This document shows positions 39,088 through 49,866 of a stretch of 57,382 nucleotides of DNA, piece by piece. Source of the stretch: Nemertoderma westbladi. Lineage: Eukaryota; Xenacoelomorpha; Nemertodermatida; Nemertodermatidae. The notes beneath the pieces were generated by a model, which did not search any database, was not told the origin of the DNA, and saw only the letters and a program-made list of their open reading frames with translations. The translations under genes were made by a program, and so were the position numbers. How positions within the stretch are numbered: the first letter of the stretch is position 1; the number at the start of each line of letters is the position of its first letter. The stretch is from contig JAUCBJ010003462.1 in assembly GCA_032718475.1 (NCBI GenBank), positions 1 to 57,382 on the forward strand, in the 5' to 3' direction.

Positions 39088-39902
39088 TGTTCGCGCTTTT
39101 AGACCTTTAGCAGTTTAACCTGCCAAATTTAGGTGTCTTCTAGGTTATAAATCGACTTTAGCCTATAACAAGTATTTGATACACATAAAGTTACATTAGC
39201 CGAAGCCAGCCTATGCGCGATCATTCACCCACGGTTAAGGGAGACTGGATTCGGATGCTCTGACCTTATTGCAGTGTAGGCCTACTGTACTATTCGATTG
39301 ATCGTTAATATATAATCTCTGGCAAATATTATTCACTTTCGGGAAATATTAACAGTTCCTTTAGGACGTGGCGCTCTAAGTATGTAAACAGAGTTATGAC
39401 TTACACTAAACACAACGGGATGGCTATTGATTTTCGTATAAGGCGCATTCTTTAGGAAATGCTTTGTTATCTATCACACTCATGCACACTACCGCACACT
39501 GCTGCACACTGATCTGCCGACCTTCACTAAATTTGATCATATATAAGGAGAACAGCAACTGACACATGTAGGGTCTATGAAATAGCATTAAATTCACTCC
39601 AAAACCACTATAATGTAAGTCGCAATTGCTATATGTAACCGGTCTCTCTAACCTTCAGTATATGAAGAAGATTGGGGTTTTCTGATTATTTATCGATATT
39701 CTCCAAATATAACAACATATCCATCAAATGATAACACTTAATAACCGACAGTAAATAGCAGTAAAATAATGCGGTGTTCTGAGCCGTGTTGTGTGTCCAG
39801 TTTTGTTCGTACTGGTTTGGTTTGGTTTGATAACAGTTATACGTTTCTATAATCAAAGCCGTTCTAATGTTTGGCTAAAGTCTGAAACACAGAATAATTC
39901 CA
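39088..39902 (-). repeat. 5' LTR of the BEL/Pao element (right copy)
   Basis: 815 bp, TGTTCGCGC to AATTCCA, co-linear with the left LTR. As the element reads on the minus strand, this copy should carry the transcription start. Confidence 0.9.
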
Positions 39903-40860
39903 GCTGTCTAGTTGCCTAGTGCAGTAGCCTACAGCCTAGTCAGCTAGTGGAAGTTCCAGCCAGACAGCCAGAGTTCTGACAGGCTAGATACCGGTAGTAC
40001 TATATAGTCATATTACCGGCAGACCGGTACTGTAGTAGGTCCTGTTCCTGTGCCTGTAGGACCGTGTAGTATGGCAACGGCACTACAGCACTACCTGACT
40101 GCTGACTACACCACACCGGACTCTCAAAGCTGCAAAGGGCTGCATGCCCTATTGAAAAGTTTTACATGTACGCCGAGCACGTTCGGCGCAGCACTAGAAC
40201 TTGCGCCGGGAGCTGGCGCAGAAATGTGCTACGCCGGGCAGTGAGCCGGAAGGGTCGGCGCAGAGATGTGCTACGCCGGCGTAGCCGGCGGAGCACTGGC
40301 AATGGTAGAGATGCTGCGCTCGGCGCAGCAGGCGTCGAAATATTCCCGGCGTCGACGCTGCAGAAATTGACCTGGCGCCGGAGCAGGAATCAGCCCAGCA
40401 CACCCGGCACCCGGCGTACATATTTGCCTGGCGCAGTAATCAGCCAAACCTAGCACCAGGCAGACAGTGAGACTGAGACAGCAGACATGCCTTCATCAGA
40501 CCAACAGCACAGCAACACAATAATAAAACAACTGGTAAACAATGCAGGAGGCAGAAAAGAAACTCACACTGCAGCACTGGCTGACTGCAAACTGGTCATT
40601 TATTTACGTATTTAACCTTATGCTGTTATGCAGTAGGCAGGTAGGCTATCACAGTTCCAGCTATCAGCTGATCAGTCATTATTGCTATTGGTCAGTCAGT
40701 TTATTTATTTACATAATACAGTAATATGTAATATTGCTGTATTGTATAAGCTATATTTATATTATATTATATTATTTGGATGGAGACACCGCTGTCATAG
40801 AAGCGTATAAATAAAACTGCACATATAATAAAACAGGCAGACAGAATGAAGTTGAACAGT
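39903..40860. repeat. GC-rich GGCGCAG/CCGGCG-repeat region
   Basis: The core at about 40165-40450 is strongly GC-rich with repeated GGCGCAG, TGCTACGCCGG and ACCCGGCG words. No frame is convincing. The same words make up the 42-bp array at 42.5-42.8 kb, so the two blocks are probably related and flank the LINE fragment. Confidence 0.5.
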
Positions 40861-40869
40861 GAATAAAAC

Positions 40870-41830
40870 AAAACGACTTATACTATATGGCACTATTGAT
40901 AATGAAACAATTTATTACCGACACACATGTGTAACCATTGGAAATTGCAGTTCAATGACTCCAAGTGCAAGGTCATGCATGCATCTAGGTTCTAGAAATC
41001 CCCAAGCAACTTTTTACACAATGAATGGATGGACACTTTTATCGGCAACCGAGGAACGTGATTTTGGAATTACATTTACACCAGACTTGTCCTTCACAGC
41101 ATCACAGCTCACTGCACAAAGACTCCAGCCCGCGCCATGCGAGTCGTACATTTAATACGAAGAACTTTTACATATTTGGAAGCTCCGATGTTTACCCTAT
41201 GACCCTGTTATACAAATCCCTTGTTCGGCCTCTCCTTGAATACGACACAGTCAGACAGTTGTTTGTTCGCCATTCCTCCGACATGATTAATATTGAACGT
41301 CTTGAACAAGTACAACACCGTGTGGTCACTCGCCTTGTACAGTTGTACTATCGCTGGCTGAGTTGTCATATGAAAACCGACTACGTGCACTCAAACTACC
41401 GACATTAATATATCGCCGTGTACTAGCCGACCTTATAACAACATACAAGTTTATGAACGGGATTGACAAAATTGAGCGAAGTAATTTCTTCCAGTTTTTT
41501 TTTATGTGTAATTGTTTTCCTATCTTTTGTAGTTACTTTACTTTGCTCGTTTTATTTCAGCAGTAATATTTTACTTATGCGACATACGGTACTACCTACG
41601 GTACCAAATTTATGTTACGTATAACTACGTATTGTTGTGTTGTATTCTATAGAGTATTGTAAAATTGTCCCTTATTAATATGTTTGCCTTTAGTACTGTA
41701 TGTTATTGAAGCCCTTGAACCTACTGTAAGTATGCTTTGCCGTTTTTTAATTTAATTTTACTGTAATTTCATTTTTGTTTTAATAATTAATATGCACCAA
41801 CTGTGAGTACTGTAAATAAACTATAATTGT
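40870..41830 (+). mobile_element. CR1-like LINE fragment (RT thumb, C-terminus and 3' UTR)
   Basis: Frames read DFGITFTPDLSF, then LYKSLVRPLLEYDTV and MINIERLEQVQHRVVTRLV, which is the conserved end of CR1/L2-type reverse transcriptases. Multiple frameshifts are present. The 3' end has ACTGTAAATAAACTATAATT. It is 5'-truncated next to the GC-rich repeat and is older than the CR1 at 7.3-11.7 kb, judging by its decay. Confidence 0.75.
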
Positions 41831-42470
41831 AATTATTTTACTAATTCTACCTGAATACCATTATCCGTATTTTTATTACAATAGTACATATACATACGCT
41901 TATTAGCGTACTTTGCAGGTATGTGTTCATTTTATTTTAATCTACTGTACGTGTACGTACATGTGCAAAAATTAATATTTTATTGTTATTCTGGCGATAT
42001 TAATAACATAACATAACATACAGCTAGTCATTATTCATTCAGACATACCGTATCTGTAGCATAGGCGTATACCGGACCACAGTAGTACTGTACGTAGTAG
42101 TATGTAGTAAAGTAGAACGTAGTACATAAATAAAAGGACTAGGCCTACTGAAGTAGTGTTTAATATTCTTTCTATAATTCATATTGTAACATTTGAGTAA
42201 TTTCAAAAAATGTACACTTTACTTGACAACAAAAATTTACATGCAGTGTTTCTTAAGTAGTTGTTTCGTAATGTCTGAATGTTACACTTTTGGAATAAAA
42301 CAACGTACCTACTGTACTTGTTGCATTTGTCTTTAAGGTTTTCCGTCTCTGTATCCTTATTTTCATTAACTTTTCATTAACTTTTTATTAGTGCAGCTGC
42401 AGTATTATAGATAACCGAATAAACTATAGGCAGATAGGTACTGTACAGTATAACAGGCATATTTTATGTT
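41831..42470. other. AT-rich intergenic DNA
   Basis: No gene is seen; only short repeats such as AACATAACATAACAT (about 42007) and GTAGTAGTATGTAGTA (about 42090). Confidence 0.4.
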
Positions 42471-42529
42471 TTATACCAGTCAGCCCGGTGCAGCTTTGAA
42501 GAGCCGTGGAAGATTTTTCACCCCTGCAC

Positions 42530-42810
42530 CCGGCGCAGCATTTTGCATTGCACAGAGCCGGCGCAGGATTTTTGCACCTGGCATGGGCGTGGGTTTGCAC
42601 AGAGCCGGCGCAGGATTTTTGCACCCGGCATCCCGGCGTGGTTTTGCACAGAGCCGGCGCAGGATTTTTTGCACTCGGCGTGGTTTTGCTCAGAGCCGGC
42701 GCAAGATTTTTTGCACCCGGCGTGGTTTTGCTCAGAGCCGGCGCAGGATTTTAGGCACCCGGCGTGGTTTTGCTCAGAGCCGGCGCAGGATTTTAGGCAC
42801 CCGGCGCCGC
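42530..42810. repeat. ~42-44-bp GC-rich tandem array
   Basis: About six copies of a unit reading GAGCCGGCGCAGGATTTT then GCACCCGGCGTGGTTTTGC. The period varies because of a CATCCCGG insertion in one early copy and length changes in the T run. Open frames across it (QSRRRIFAPG, TEPAQDF) come from the repeat. Confidence 0.9.
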
Positions 42811-43372
42811 GTTCGGCGCAGAAAATAAAAAGATCCAGGAAAATGCCAGAAAAAGATGCAATTTAAAGATTTTGAATCATTTCAACACTCTGACACTAGG
42901 CAGCTAGGCACTAGGCAGCTAGGCGTAAACTCCAAATTCAGAAATTTGTACTATGAACTGACTGACTGACAGGCTGATAGGCCTATACCGCTATACGTAA
43001 ATTTACAAACCACATACCGGTACATCTAGGTACATCTGGTACATACCGGTGCAATACACAATACAATACAACACAACACAAACGAGGTGACAAGGTCCAA
43101 TCTGCCTATCTGCCTATAGAAGGACCAATCTTATTCCTGTAGGTATTCAACTTGAGCCGCACCTGGAAATATGATTGGTCCTTCTATTGGACCTTGTTTC
43201 AGGTTAAATTCAATTTCCACGACCGAGACTAGGCTGTATTGTAGGGTATTACTGTATTACACCGGTATGTAGGCCTATGTACTGGTGTATGGATGGGGTT
43301 TGTAAATTTACGTAGGCCTATATCAGTTTATATCAGACAGTTAGGCTTAGGCCTATCATTGAAAGCAGTAAT
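42811..43372. other. Intergenic DNA with short inverted words
   Basis: Holds TAGGCAGCTAGGCACTAGGC repeats (about 42897-42925). It also has a pair of near-complementary words, AAGGTCCAAT...AGAAGGACCAATC and GATTGGTCCTTCTATTGGAC (43090-43195), that could fold into a hairpin. No gene. Confidence 0.4.
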
Positions 43373-43851
43373 CAGTCGGGGAGAAGTTCTATTTTCAACT
43401 GAGTTGAAATTTAAACTTTATTTTTTAAAATTCAACTTTTTTTTAAAATTCAACTTTTTGAGTAGCTTTGGAAATACTGAAATATGGAATTGGAATCCAT
43501 TACTGGCTGACTGGTATTCCATTGTATAATAATTACCGGTATGGCATTCAGCGGTAATTAAATACATCTAATAAATTCCCGTAGTATTTCAGCTAATTTG
43601 CAAATGTAATCACTTAAAATGATTTCAAAAAAAGTCCCGACGGTGAAAGTTTTTATTCCATCGGTAATGAGGGTTAATTTTTCGAGTTACATCCTTAAAA
43701 ACAATGAAAACACCCCTTCTGTAACGTCTTGGGGCCCTTCTGAGCCTCCTGCCATTTTAGAGTTGAATTTACAACTTAAAACTTAAAAGTTGAATTAAAA
43801 AAAAAAGTTTTAAATTTCAACTCAGTTGAAATTTGAACTTCTGCCCGTCTG
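43373..43851. mobile_element. Non-autonomous TIR element (~479 bp)
   Basis: The left end CAGTCGGGGAGAAGTTCTAT pairs with the complement of the right end (CAGACGGGCAGAAGTTCAAA on the other strand). The pairing continues through the shared palindrome TTTCAACTGAGTTGAAA and AATTCAACTTTT runs, giving imperfect TIRs of roughly 80-100 bp. No ORF and no clear target duplication are present. Confidence 0.6.
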
Positions 43852-43959
43852 GTGATGGGATTTGTAATGGGATCATCAATGAATCTGTAATTCGTAGGAC
43901 CGTAACGTTGTTACATTACCGTTATATACGTAGGCCAATAGGTCCTTGTAGTTGCAGAG

Positions 43960-44212
43960 TTGTTCGAACTCAGTCTGAGTTACGTTTGTGGTTACTTTGT
44001 TATGAACAGTTCAGCCATCAAGCACTCACCATTCAGCGACAGGGCGCTATTTCCCGGGCTGTCTCCTTATCAACGTTGACCCCTGGTATTGGGACCACAT
44101 TCGACCACGACGATTCTGCCGGCCTTTTCTATCTTTGTTCTGCCGATTACTTGAGGTCCTCCATACAGAGTAGACCTCAGGAATATGGCTATTCTTCAAA
44201 CGTGACAGATGG
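43960..44212 (+). CDS. Candidate upstream exon of the C/EBP-like gene
   Basis: An open frame ending EYGYSSNVTDG meets a donor GG|GTATGTG at 44212/44213. The last two bases of the split codon fit exactly with the first base of the next exon at 45125 (GG+T), so the junction is phase-compatible. The 5' limit of the exon and the initiator ATG are not identified: this frame has no ATG. The call rests on phase and splice signals only. Confidence 0.3.
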
Positions 44213-44654
44213 GTATGTGGTCAAGTTATAAATCAGAGTTCTTACTGGTAGGCCCCGATCATTAATAATTTCATGGACTCAAATTTATCTTCGTATGGTA
44301 AATTTATCATATGAGGTATTAATTATTTAAGATTAGCCCGTTCGCGTTGTGTGTTCAGGTTTACCGTTGGTTGTTTTACTTTTGGTTCTTTCCGGTTTCA
44401 GGGGCACTGAATTTCTAACAACTGTAGTATTAGGCCTACTACTATATTACAGTCAACTGTCATTTATTGTACCGGTTCACCAGTATTGGTATGGTGTGTA
44501 CAGGTGTATAAACACAACCTGATCCTGACAACAGCTTCCATTAGAGATGTAGGCCTAGACGCCTAGTCTCAGACCACAGACTGACAGACTCATGTTGGCA
44601 GTATTTTTACAATTTTTTGTCATTATTAACATTTTTTCTACTGACTGTCTGACC

Positions 44655-44815
44655 ATATGGTATCCCTCAATTGGTAAAGTAATCGTTTATTGTTTTGGTT
44701 AGAAAAGTCCGCCTCTGTAATCTGCTCCTTTCCCTCAATTGGTAGAGTGGCCGTTTAGCCTATTGTTTTGGTTAGAAAAGCCTGCCTCTGTAACCTGTTC
44801 CTTTCCCTACAAAAA
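44655..44815 (+). repeat. Two tandem copies of a SINE-like or tRNA-like repeat
   Basis: Two ~68-bp copies share TCCCTCAATTGGTA(A/G)AG, TTATTGTTTTGGTTAGAAAA and CCTCTGTAA(T/C)CTG. The CAATTGGTAGAGTGG word resembles a tRNA A box, but I see no good B box or cloverleaf. The TTATTGTTTTGGTTAGAA core recurs at least three more times in the window. Confidence 0.5.
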
Positions 44816-45124
44816 TGGTGAAGTTAATTTGCATGCTTTGTATTGTTTAATATTTATTCCTATTTCTATTATTAATATTATACCGTACTCAGATTATGCT
44901 GTTATGTATAGTAATAATTTTGATTGAGAAAACCATGTTTATCATTTAAAAAAGCCATTACGGTCAGACGGTACTGGTCATAAAATCTTTAAAATTTTTG
45001 GGAAAATTTTTCCCGGTATTTTCCCGAGGAAACCGGGAAATTTGAGAAAAATTGTCATATATAGACAATGTAGAAATGAATATGTGAAGTGTTTTATACA
45101 CATGCGTTTTTTATAGCGTTTCAG

Positions 45125-46112
45125 TGCCACCCAAACCAGAAATTCCCTTACTTTTAGATACGATGAGGATGTGGAATTTAATCACAACGATGCCCCTATT
45201 CCATCAACCGTATCACTTATCCCCGGGGGTTTATTCCAACTCTCTTCGCCTCTCAACTCCCCCGATTCGGCTCTTCCAAACTCATCCGATTGCCTTCCTC
45301 CTGATTTAGTTAACATAGAGTTCAACGACCTCTTGCCATGCATTCCGCTGCATTCTCTCAGCAGTTCTTTCTCTCTGAACTGTTCTTCCATTCCACCAGG
45401 TTACTCCTCCGACCCTCCCAGCTTTTCCCCCACCCTCCCCAGCCCTAACAACTCGACATCCCTTCCCATCCCCAACTACACCCCCTCTCCTCCCAGCTGC
45501 TCCACCGCTTATCCCATGCGCTCCCCCACTGCTGCCAGCTGCTCCATCGCTCATCCTATCTACTCCCCGACTGCTCCTAGCTGCTCCATCGCACATCCCA
45601 TGTACTCCCCCACTGCTGCCAGCTGCTCCATCGCTACTCCGAGCTGCTCCACCGCTTATCCCATCCGCTCCCCCACTGCTGCCAGCTGCTCCATCGCCCA
45701 TTCCATCCGCTCCCCCACGGATCCCAGCTGCTCCATCGCTACTCCCAGCTGCTCCATCGCCCATCCCATCCTCTCCCCCACGGATCCCAGCTGCTCCATC
45801 GCACCTCCTAGCTGCTCCATCGCTCCTCCCAGCTGCTCCATCGCTCCCCTCAGCTGCTCCATCGCCCCTCCCAGATGTCCTTCCTCCCTATCCCCTGTTC
45901 TACCCAGCTACCGCACCACCCTTCCCACCTACTCTCCTGCCAACTATTCCTCCCCCCACTCCCCCGCTGTATTTCTCGATGATTACAACCGTCGGAGAGA
46001 ACGGAACAACTTAGCTGTTCGACGCAGTCGAATTAAAGCGAAGGATCGCCTGTCTAACACACTGCTGCGTGTATCCGACCTTTCTAAAGAAAATGACCAA
46101 TTAAAAGTTGAG
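45125..46112 (+). CDS. C/EBP-like bZIP transcription factor, main exon
   Basis: The exon follows an acceptor (TTTCAG, 45119-45124) and ends at a donor GAG|GTATAT. It encodes an N-terminal segment (TRNSLTFRYDEDVEFNHND), a Ser/Pro/Cys low-complexity region with a ~14-aa repeat (PSCSIAHPIYSPTA) over about 45490-45880, and the basic region RRRERNNLAVRRSRIKAK leading into a leucine zipper (LLRVSDLSKENDQLKVE). The N-N-x-A-V-R/K-x-S-R signature is that of C/EBP factors; the zipper start looks closest to C/EBP gamma. C/EBPs bind TTGCGCAAT-type sites as dimers and control differentiation, metabolism and stress responses. No in-frame ATG precedes the repeat region, so an upstream exon is required. Continuing past the donor gives only a short nonsense tail, supporting the intron. 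Confidence 0.8.
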
Positions 46113-46609
46113 GTATATAATAAATTATCTTTCTATTATCTTATTATTATATCTTTCTGGCAATACTGACAATAAATTCCAGATTGGCGACATATAATGT
46201 TTGCGGAAAATTATTAATTTAAGGTCATTGATGAACGAAACAGTAATTTTACAAATATAATAATAATAAGTTATCATTAAAGGAAAAAATTTAAATTTCC
46301 TAAAATGTTTTATTTTACATTTTAATTTTTTATAAGAGTTTTAAAAAAGTGTTTTTTTTACAAAATCGCACCCTTCGTATTTTCCTACTAAATATCATCT
46401 CATTTGATACGAATTTTCTCATTATTTTATACTAAGTCGGTAGTCCATGATGAATCTGTCTATCTATATACATACATACCATACATACATTATACATACT
46501 ATATAATACACGTTCTACTGAATTTAGTTATTTCTACTGGTGCTCTCGGGGCATAAGACGACGTACCAAATTCTTGGAGATGTTTATCCTCTAAATTGTT
46601 CTCCCGCAG
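46113..46609 (+). other. Intron within the C/EBP leucine zipper
   Basis: A 497-bp phase-0 intron with GT...AG ends and a TTGTTCTCCCGCAG acceptor, containing a CATACATACCATACATACAT microsatellite. The zipper heptads continue correctly across it. Vertebrate C/EBP alpha, beta, delta and gamma coding regions are uninterrupted, so its presence is notable. Confidence 0.75.
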
Positions 46610-46768
46610 GTCAAGGTGCTCTCTAACGAAGTCAGTGTTCTCCGATCTGTTCTCTCCAACCTCGGTGTCGACATCCTATCTAACTTCCCTGTTATCAATC
46701 TTTCCTCTCCCACTACTCCCGCCTCCGTCACCTCCGAACCTAACCAACACAGTGGACCCACTCCATAG
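46610..46768 (+). CDS. C/EBP-like bZIP transcription factor, terminal exon
   Basis: It encodes VKVLSNEVSVLRSVLSNL, continuing the zipper with hydrophobic residues in heptad register, followed by GVDILSNFPVINLSS and a short Pro/Ser/Thr tail ending SGPTP before a TAG. Joined to the previous exon, the bZIP domain is about 60 residues and ends close to the C-terminus, as in other C/EBPs. The last 51 bp are tandemly duplicated. Confidence 0.8.
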   Translation, partial: VKVLSNEVSVLRSVLSNLGVDILSNFPVINLSSPTTPASVTSEPNQHSGPTP

Positions 46769-46821
46769 GCCGCCTCCGTCACCTCCGAACCTAACCAACA
46801 CAGTGGACCCACTCCATAGGC
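46720..46821 (+). repeat. 51-bp tandem duplication spanning the C/EBP stop codon
   Basis: Copy 1 (from 46720, CGCCTCCGTCACCTCCGAAC) ends with the stop codon; copy 2 (from 46771) is almost identical and lies in the 3' UTR. The period of 51 is a multiple of three. Confidence 0.9.
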
Positions 46822-47136
46822 TGCTAGGCGTCCACTGGTTGTTATGGGAACTGTGCAATACGTCCCATCCCCTCTCGTCTAGGGACGATGGTGACTATTG
46901 TGTGGGCCTACTTTACTTTCGCTCTACTAGCTTGTACCTCTTTTACTGCCTCCCCATCGAAATGTAATTCCTGTTTTTATTACTTGCCAGCTCATACGAA
47001 CGTGCAATATACCATCTCCAACTACTATGGTTCTTTTTGGTAAGATTTTTTCTCATTTTACACCTTTAAGTTTATATTCTAGGCTACCCAACCCAACCCT
47101 GTCAAGGTTTTTAACTTTTATTGTAGCAATTTATTA

Positions 47137-47142
47137 AATAAA
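47137..47142 (+). terminator. Polyadenylation signal of the C/EBP-like gene
   Basis: AATAAA about 370 bp after the stop codon, the first on this strand after the terminal exon. Confidence 0.55.
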
Positions 47143-49381
47143 TATAATTGAATACAAAAGTTTTGAACGGGATTCTGAGAAGGTACCCTAATCCCAATTA
47201 AGCATCTCTCAAATTTGAAACACTGAAATTAGAGGTTTCTATATTTTCCAATTCGGGGGTTCCTATTCTCGTTTCCCGTTATATAAAACGAAACAATATC
47301 AGCAGCTAGCAGGTGTTAGTGTTCCTGCATTTTTATTTTTTTTTCATCAAACCATGTTGAGCTCCCAACCTTAGATTTTACTTTTTCGGCCTATTGACTT
47401 GCCAGTTTGGTGATGTAGAATAAACGACCGCGATTTTGGATTCGCTTTAAGCGACATATAATAATCATTTAATTAATTACAAAGGGTATCATATTCCTTT
47501 TTCTTTATAGTTTGGGCGTGGTGTTTATGAATGTGTGTGTGTACTGTACGTATGTATAATAATTAACATGAATATACTGTATACTATATATATACAATAA
47601 TGTTGCATAATCCTTTCCCAATGATTGGTACATTGAAAGAGACATTAACTTCAAGTATATTATTGTTTTTAGCTGAAACTTAGTTATTGTACTTAGTAAA
47701 TATTTTATTGTGCGATATGGTGAGGTGATGAAAATGTATTTCAAATCAACCCTGTAATTCTCACTCGATATGCTTGGCATTGCATTTACAGAGATTGTAT
47801 AAACTTGATTTCATTAATACATTTATAAAAGGTATTAATTGTTATTAAGTTATATTTTATATGCCCAATGACCTCCTATACACAACCATAAGTAACATTT
47901 AGTATATTAAACAATCCTCTGCAATTATTTCCATTCTTTATGCATTATTTTGCACTTTTGATGTTCTTTGCTTGAAATGATAGTTTTAATGACTCTTATT
48001 TTTACATATTTTTTTATTTGTCACACTTTCATTATGGTAAATATACATTATATTCTAGTCAATTTTAGTAATGACTCTAATGAGTACAAATCGTACTTAT
48101 TTCCTAAACAATGTAACAAATGTGTGTCTGAATCAGGATTGGGGCATTAAAGGTGTCACAGGTAAGTAAACATCTGATGCTGTCAACTAATTATGGTGCC
48201 TATTTCTAAATTTTGCTAAGTAATACTGTATAATATTTAGTTATTAAATTATGTGAATTAATTAACTTTTACCCACACTGGACTTCTGCTGCTATTTACG
48301 AGAGTTTCTGATCAGTATGGTGTCATGGCGTGTCAAAGTTACATTGTCCTTTCTCTTATATACCATATTTTGTAGCCAATCCTATCTATTAATTATGTTT
48401 TATACCGGTACTTAATTTTATCCATATCAAACTTATTCATTCATGAATATAAAGACAGAAAAACTGAGATAAATAACTAAAAACTAGAGCGACTACGGTA
48501 TCAAATCAAGATTTTAGTCAATTTGTAATCTTAATTCACTGGTGTCTCTGGAATATTATTCACCGCTAGTTTTTCTGTCTATCGGAACTTTCGCCTATTT
48601 ATTTTTGGCTATGAAATTATATGTATTTTTTTACATTTAATAAAACGGTAATTAAATTTGTATAAATTTTTTCAGTCTTGTGTTTTGTTTGGAAAATTGA
48701 TGCATACAGTATGTTTTTAAATGTGTTATGTAATGATATTATCTATGTGCCCAATTTATAATATATTATATATTTAGCTTTTGCATTGCTTTAAACAACT
48801 TTTTTTAATTGTGTAACACAGGAATGTGGTTGGAGCCTCACTCACACCGACAACAGTGAAAGGAAATCAATAGGGAAGTGGCATTTCGAATCCATAGTTA
48901 TTATTCCAAAATTGTAAAATTACTCAACGCCGTTAGTATATATTAACAGCGAGTTGTTATTTAGCACTACAACTTTTGAGGACATTCAGCATTGTATTGG
49001 CCTGTACATTTAGTATTGTATTGGTGTTATTCAGTTAAGTAATGTCCCTGTAGCGGACATTACAACACGCCGTCATTGGTTACCACGTTGACAATAGGTG
49101 GTATTTGCCTGATAGCCAGATAGGCCTACAGTACTGCAATACCTACCGGTAGGCGGGGTATAGCTATTAATAACCAGTAGGGCCTAGCTATATTATTATA
49201 ACATGGCTCCAAACGCCACCATAAATATAAGCTAACTTATTTATAACATAATTTATGTCATTTTTACATTTATTTATACAGCAACTAATATAATTTGTGC
49301 AGTTTCTATCACTTATAATATATATACAATCATTTCGTAATGTTACAATTTTGGAATAAAACTACATACGTACTTGTTGCA
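47143..49381. other. AT-rich intergenic DNA
   Basis: No gene is supported. There are strong but isolated donor-like words (CACAGGTAAG at 48159-48168) without a credible exon. The segment is mostly A/T with TGTATATA-rich stretches. Confidence 0.4.
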
Positions 49382-49640
49382 AAGTACTTTACAGTGTTCT
49401 GATCCTCGTGGCTTTATTTTCACTCACTCACTAACGGTCGTTCGTGTAACAAAGACACTCGGATCATTACACTGTAAAGTGCTACTTTACACACAAGTAT
49501 GTAAATAGTTATTAGTACAGTGTTCTGATCCTCGTGGCTTTATTTTCACTCACTCACTAACGCTCGTTTGTGTAACAAAGCCACTCGGATCATCACACTG
49601 TAAAGTGCTACTTTACACACAAGTATGTAAATAGTTAATT
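49382..49640. repeat. Tandem pair of 126-bp hairpin units
   Basis: ACAGTGTTCTGATCCTCGTG starts at 49391 and 49517. Within each unit ACTTTACAGTGTTCTGATCC pairs imperfectly with GGATCAT(T/C)ACACTGTAAAGT downstream, giving a ~30-bp stem with a loop holding TCACTCACTCAC. The second copy differs from the first at only a few sites. Confidence 0.85.
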
Positions 49641-49866
49641 ACTTCATTGAGGTTGACTTGTACGGTACCGGTAGAACACAATGGCCGCCGTTTTCCCAAC
49701 CTAAAAATTCAATCTCTACGGTATTTGATTCACAATATAGTAAAGCGAGAATGAATTCTTTGATTGGCAGTCAGACGGAATGGTTTACTCATGTAGCATA
49801 TTAATGGAGAATGTGGCACAATCTGAAGTACTTTATTTGTGATGATGGACGTACGTTGCTGAGGTA

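Larger units (their letters stand above)
24666..39902 (-). mobile_element. BEL/Pao LTR retrotransposon, 15.2 kb, with extra ORFs
   Basis: Two direct LTRs (808 and 815 bp, TG...CA) bound an internal region read on the minus strand. In order it holds a ~1.9-kb leader, a 734-aa ORF, a Pao-type Gag, zinc knuckles plus aspartic protease, RT, Pao peptidase/RNase H, integrase with DUF5641-type C-terminus, an accessory reading frame and a repeat-rich 3' region. The LTRs differ at roughly 20-25 sites by eye (a few percent). Pol is split among frames by indels, yet each piece is long and free of stops. The element is about twice the usual BEL/Pao size. A clear tRNA primer site and polypurine tract were not found. 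Confidence 0.9.

Noticed and set aside
24650-39910. Target-site duplication for the BEL element
   Set aside because: GCTTC before the left LTR and GCTGT after the right LTR do not match convincingly, so none is claimed.
42424-42866. Overlapping ORFs of 64-120 aa on both strands
   Set aside because: Produced by the GC-rich 42-44-bp array.
48155-48175. Strong splice donor CACAG|GTAAGT
   Set aside because: No credible exon precedes it; the upstream frame is AT-rich low-complexity sequence.
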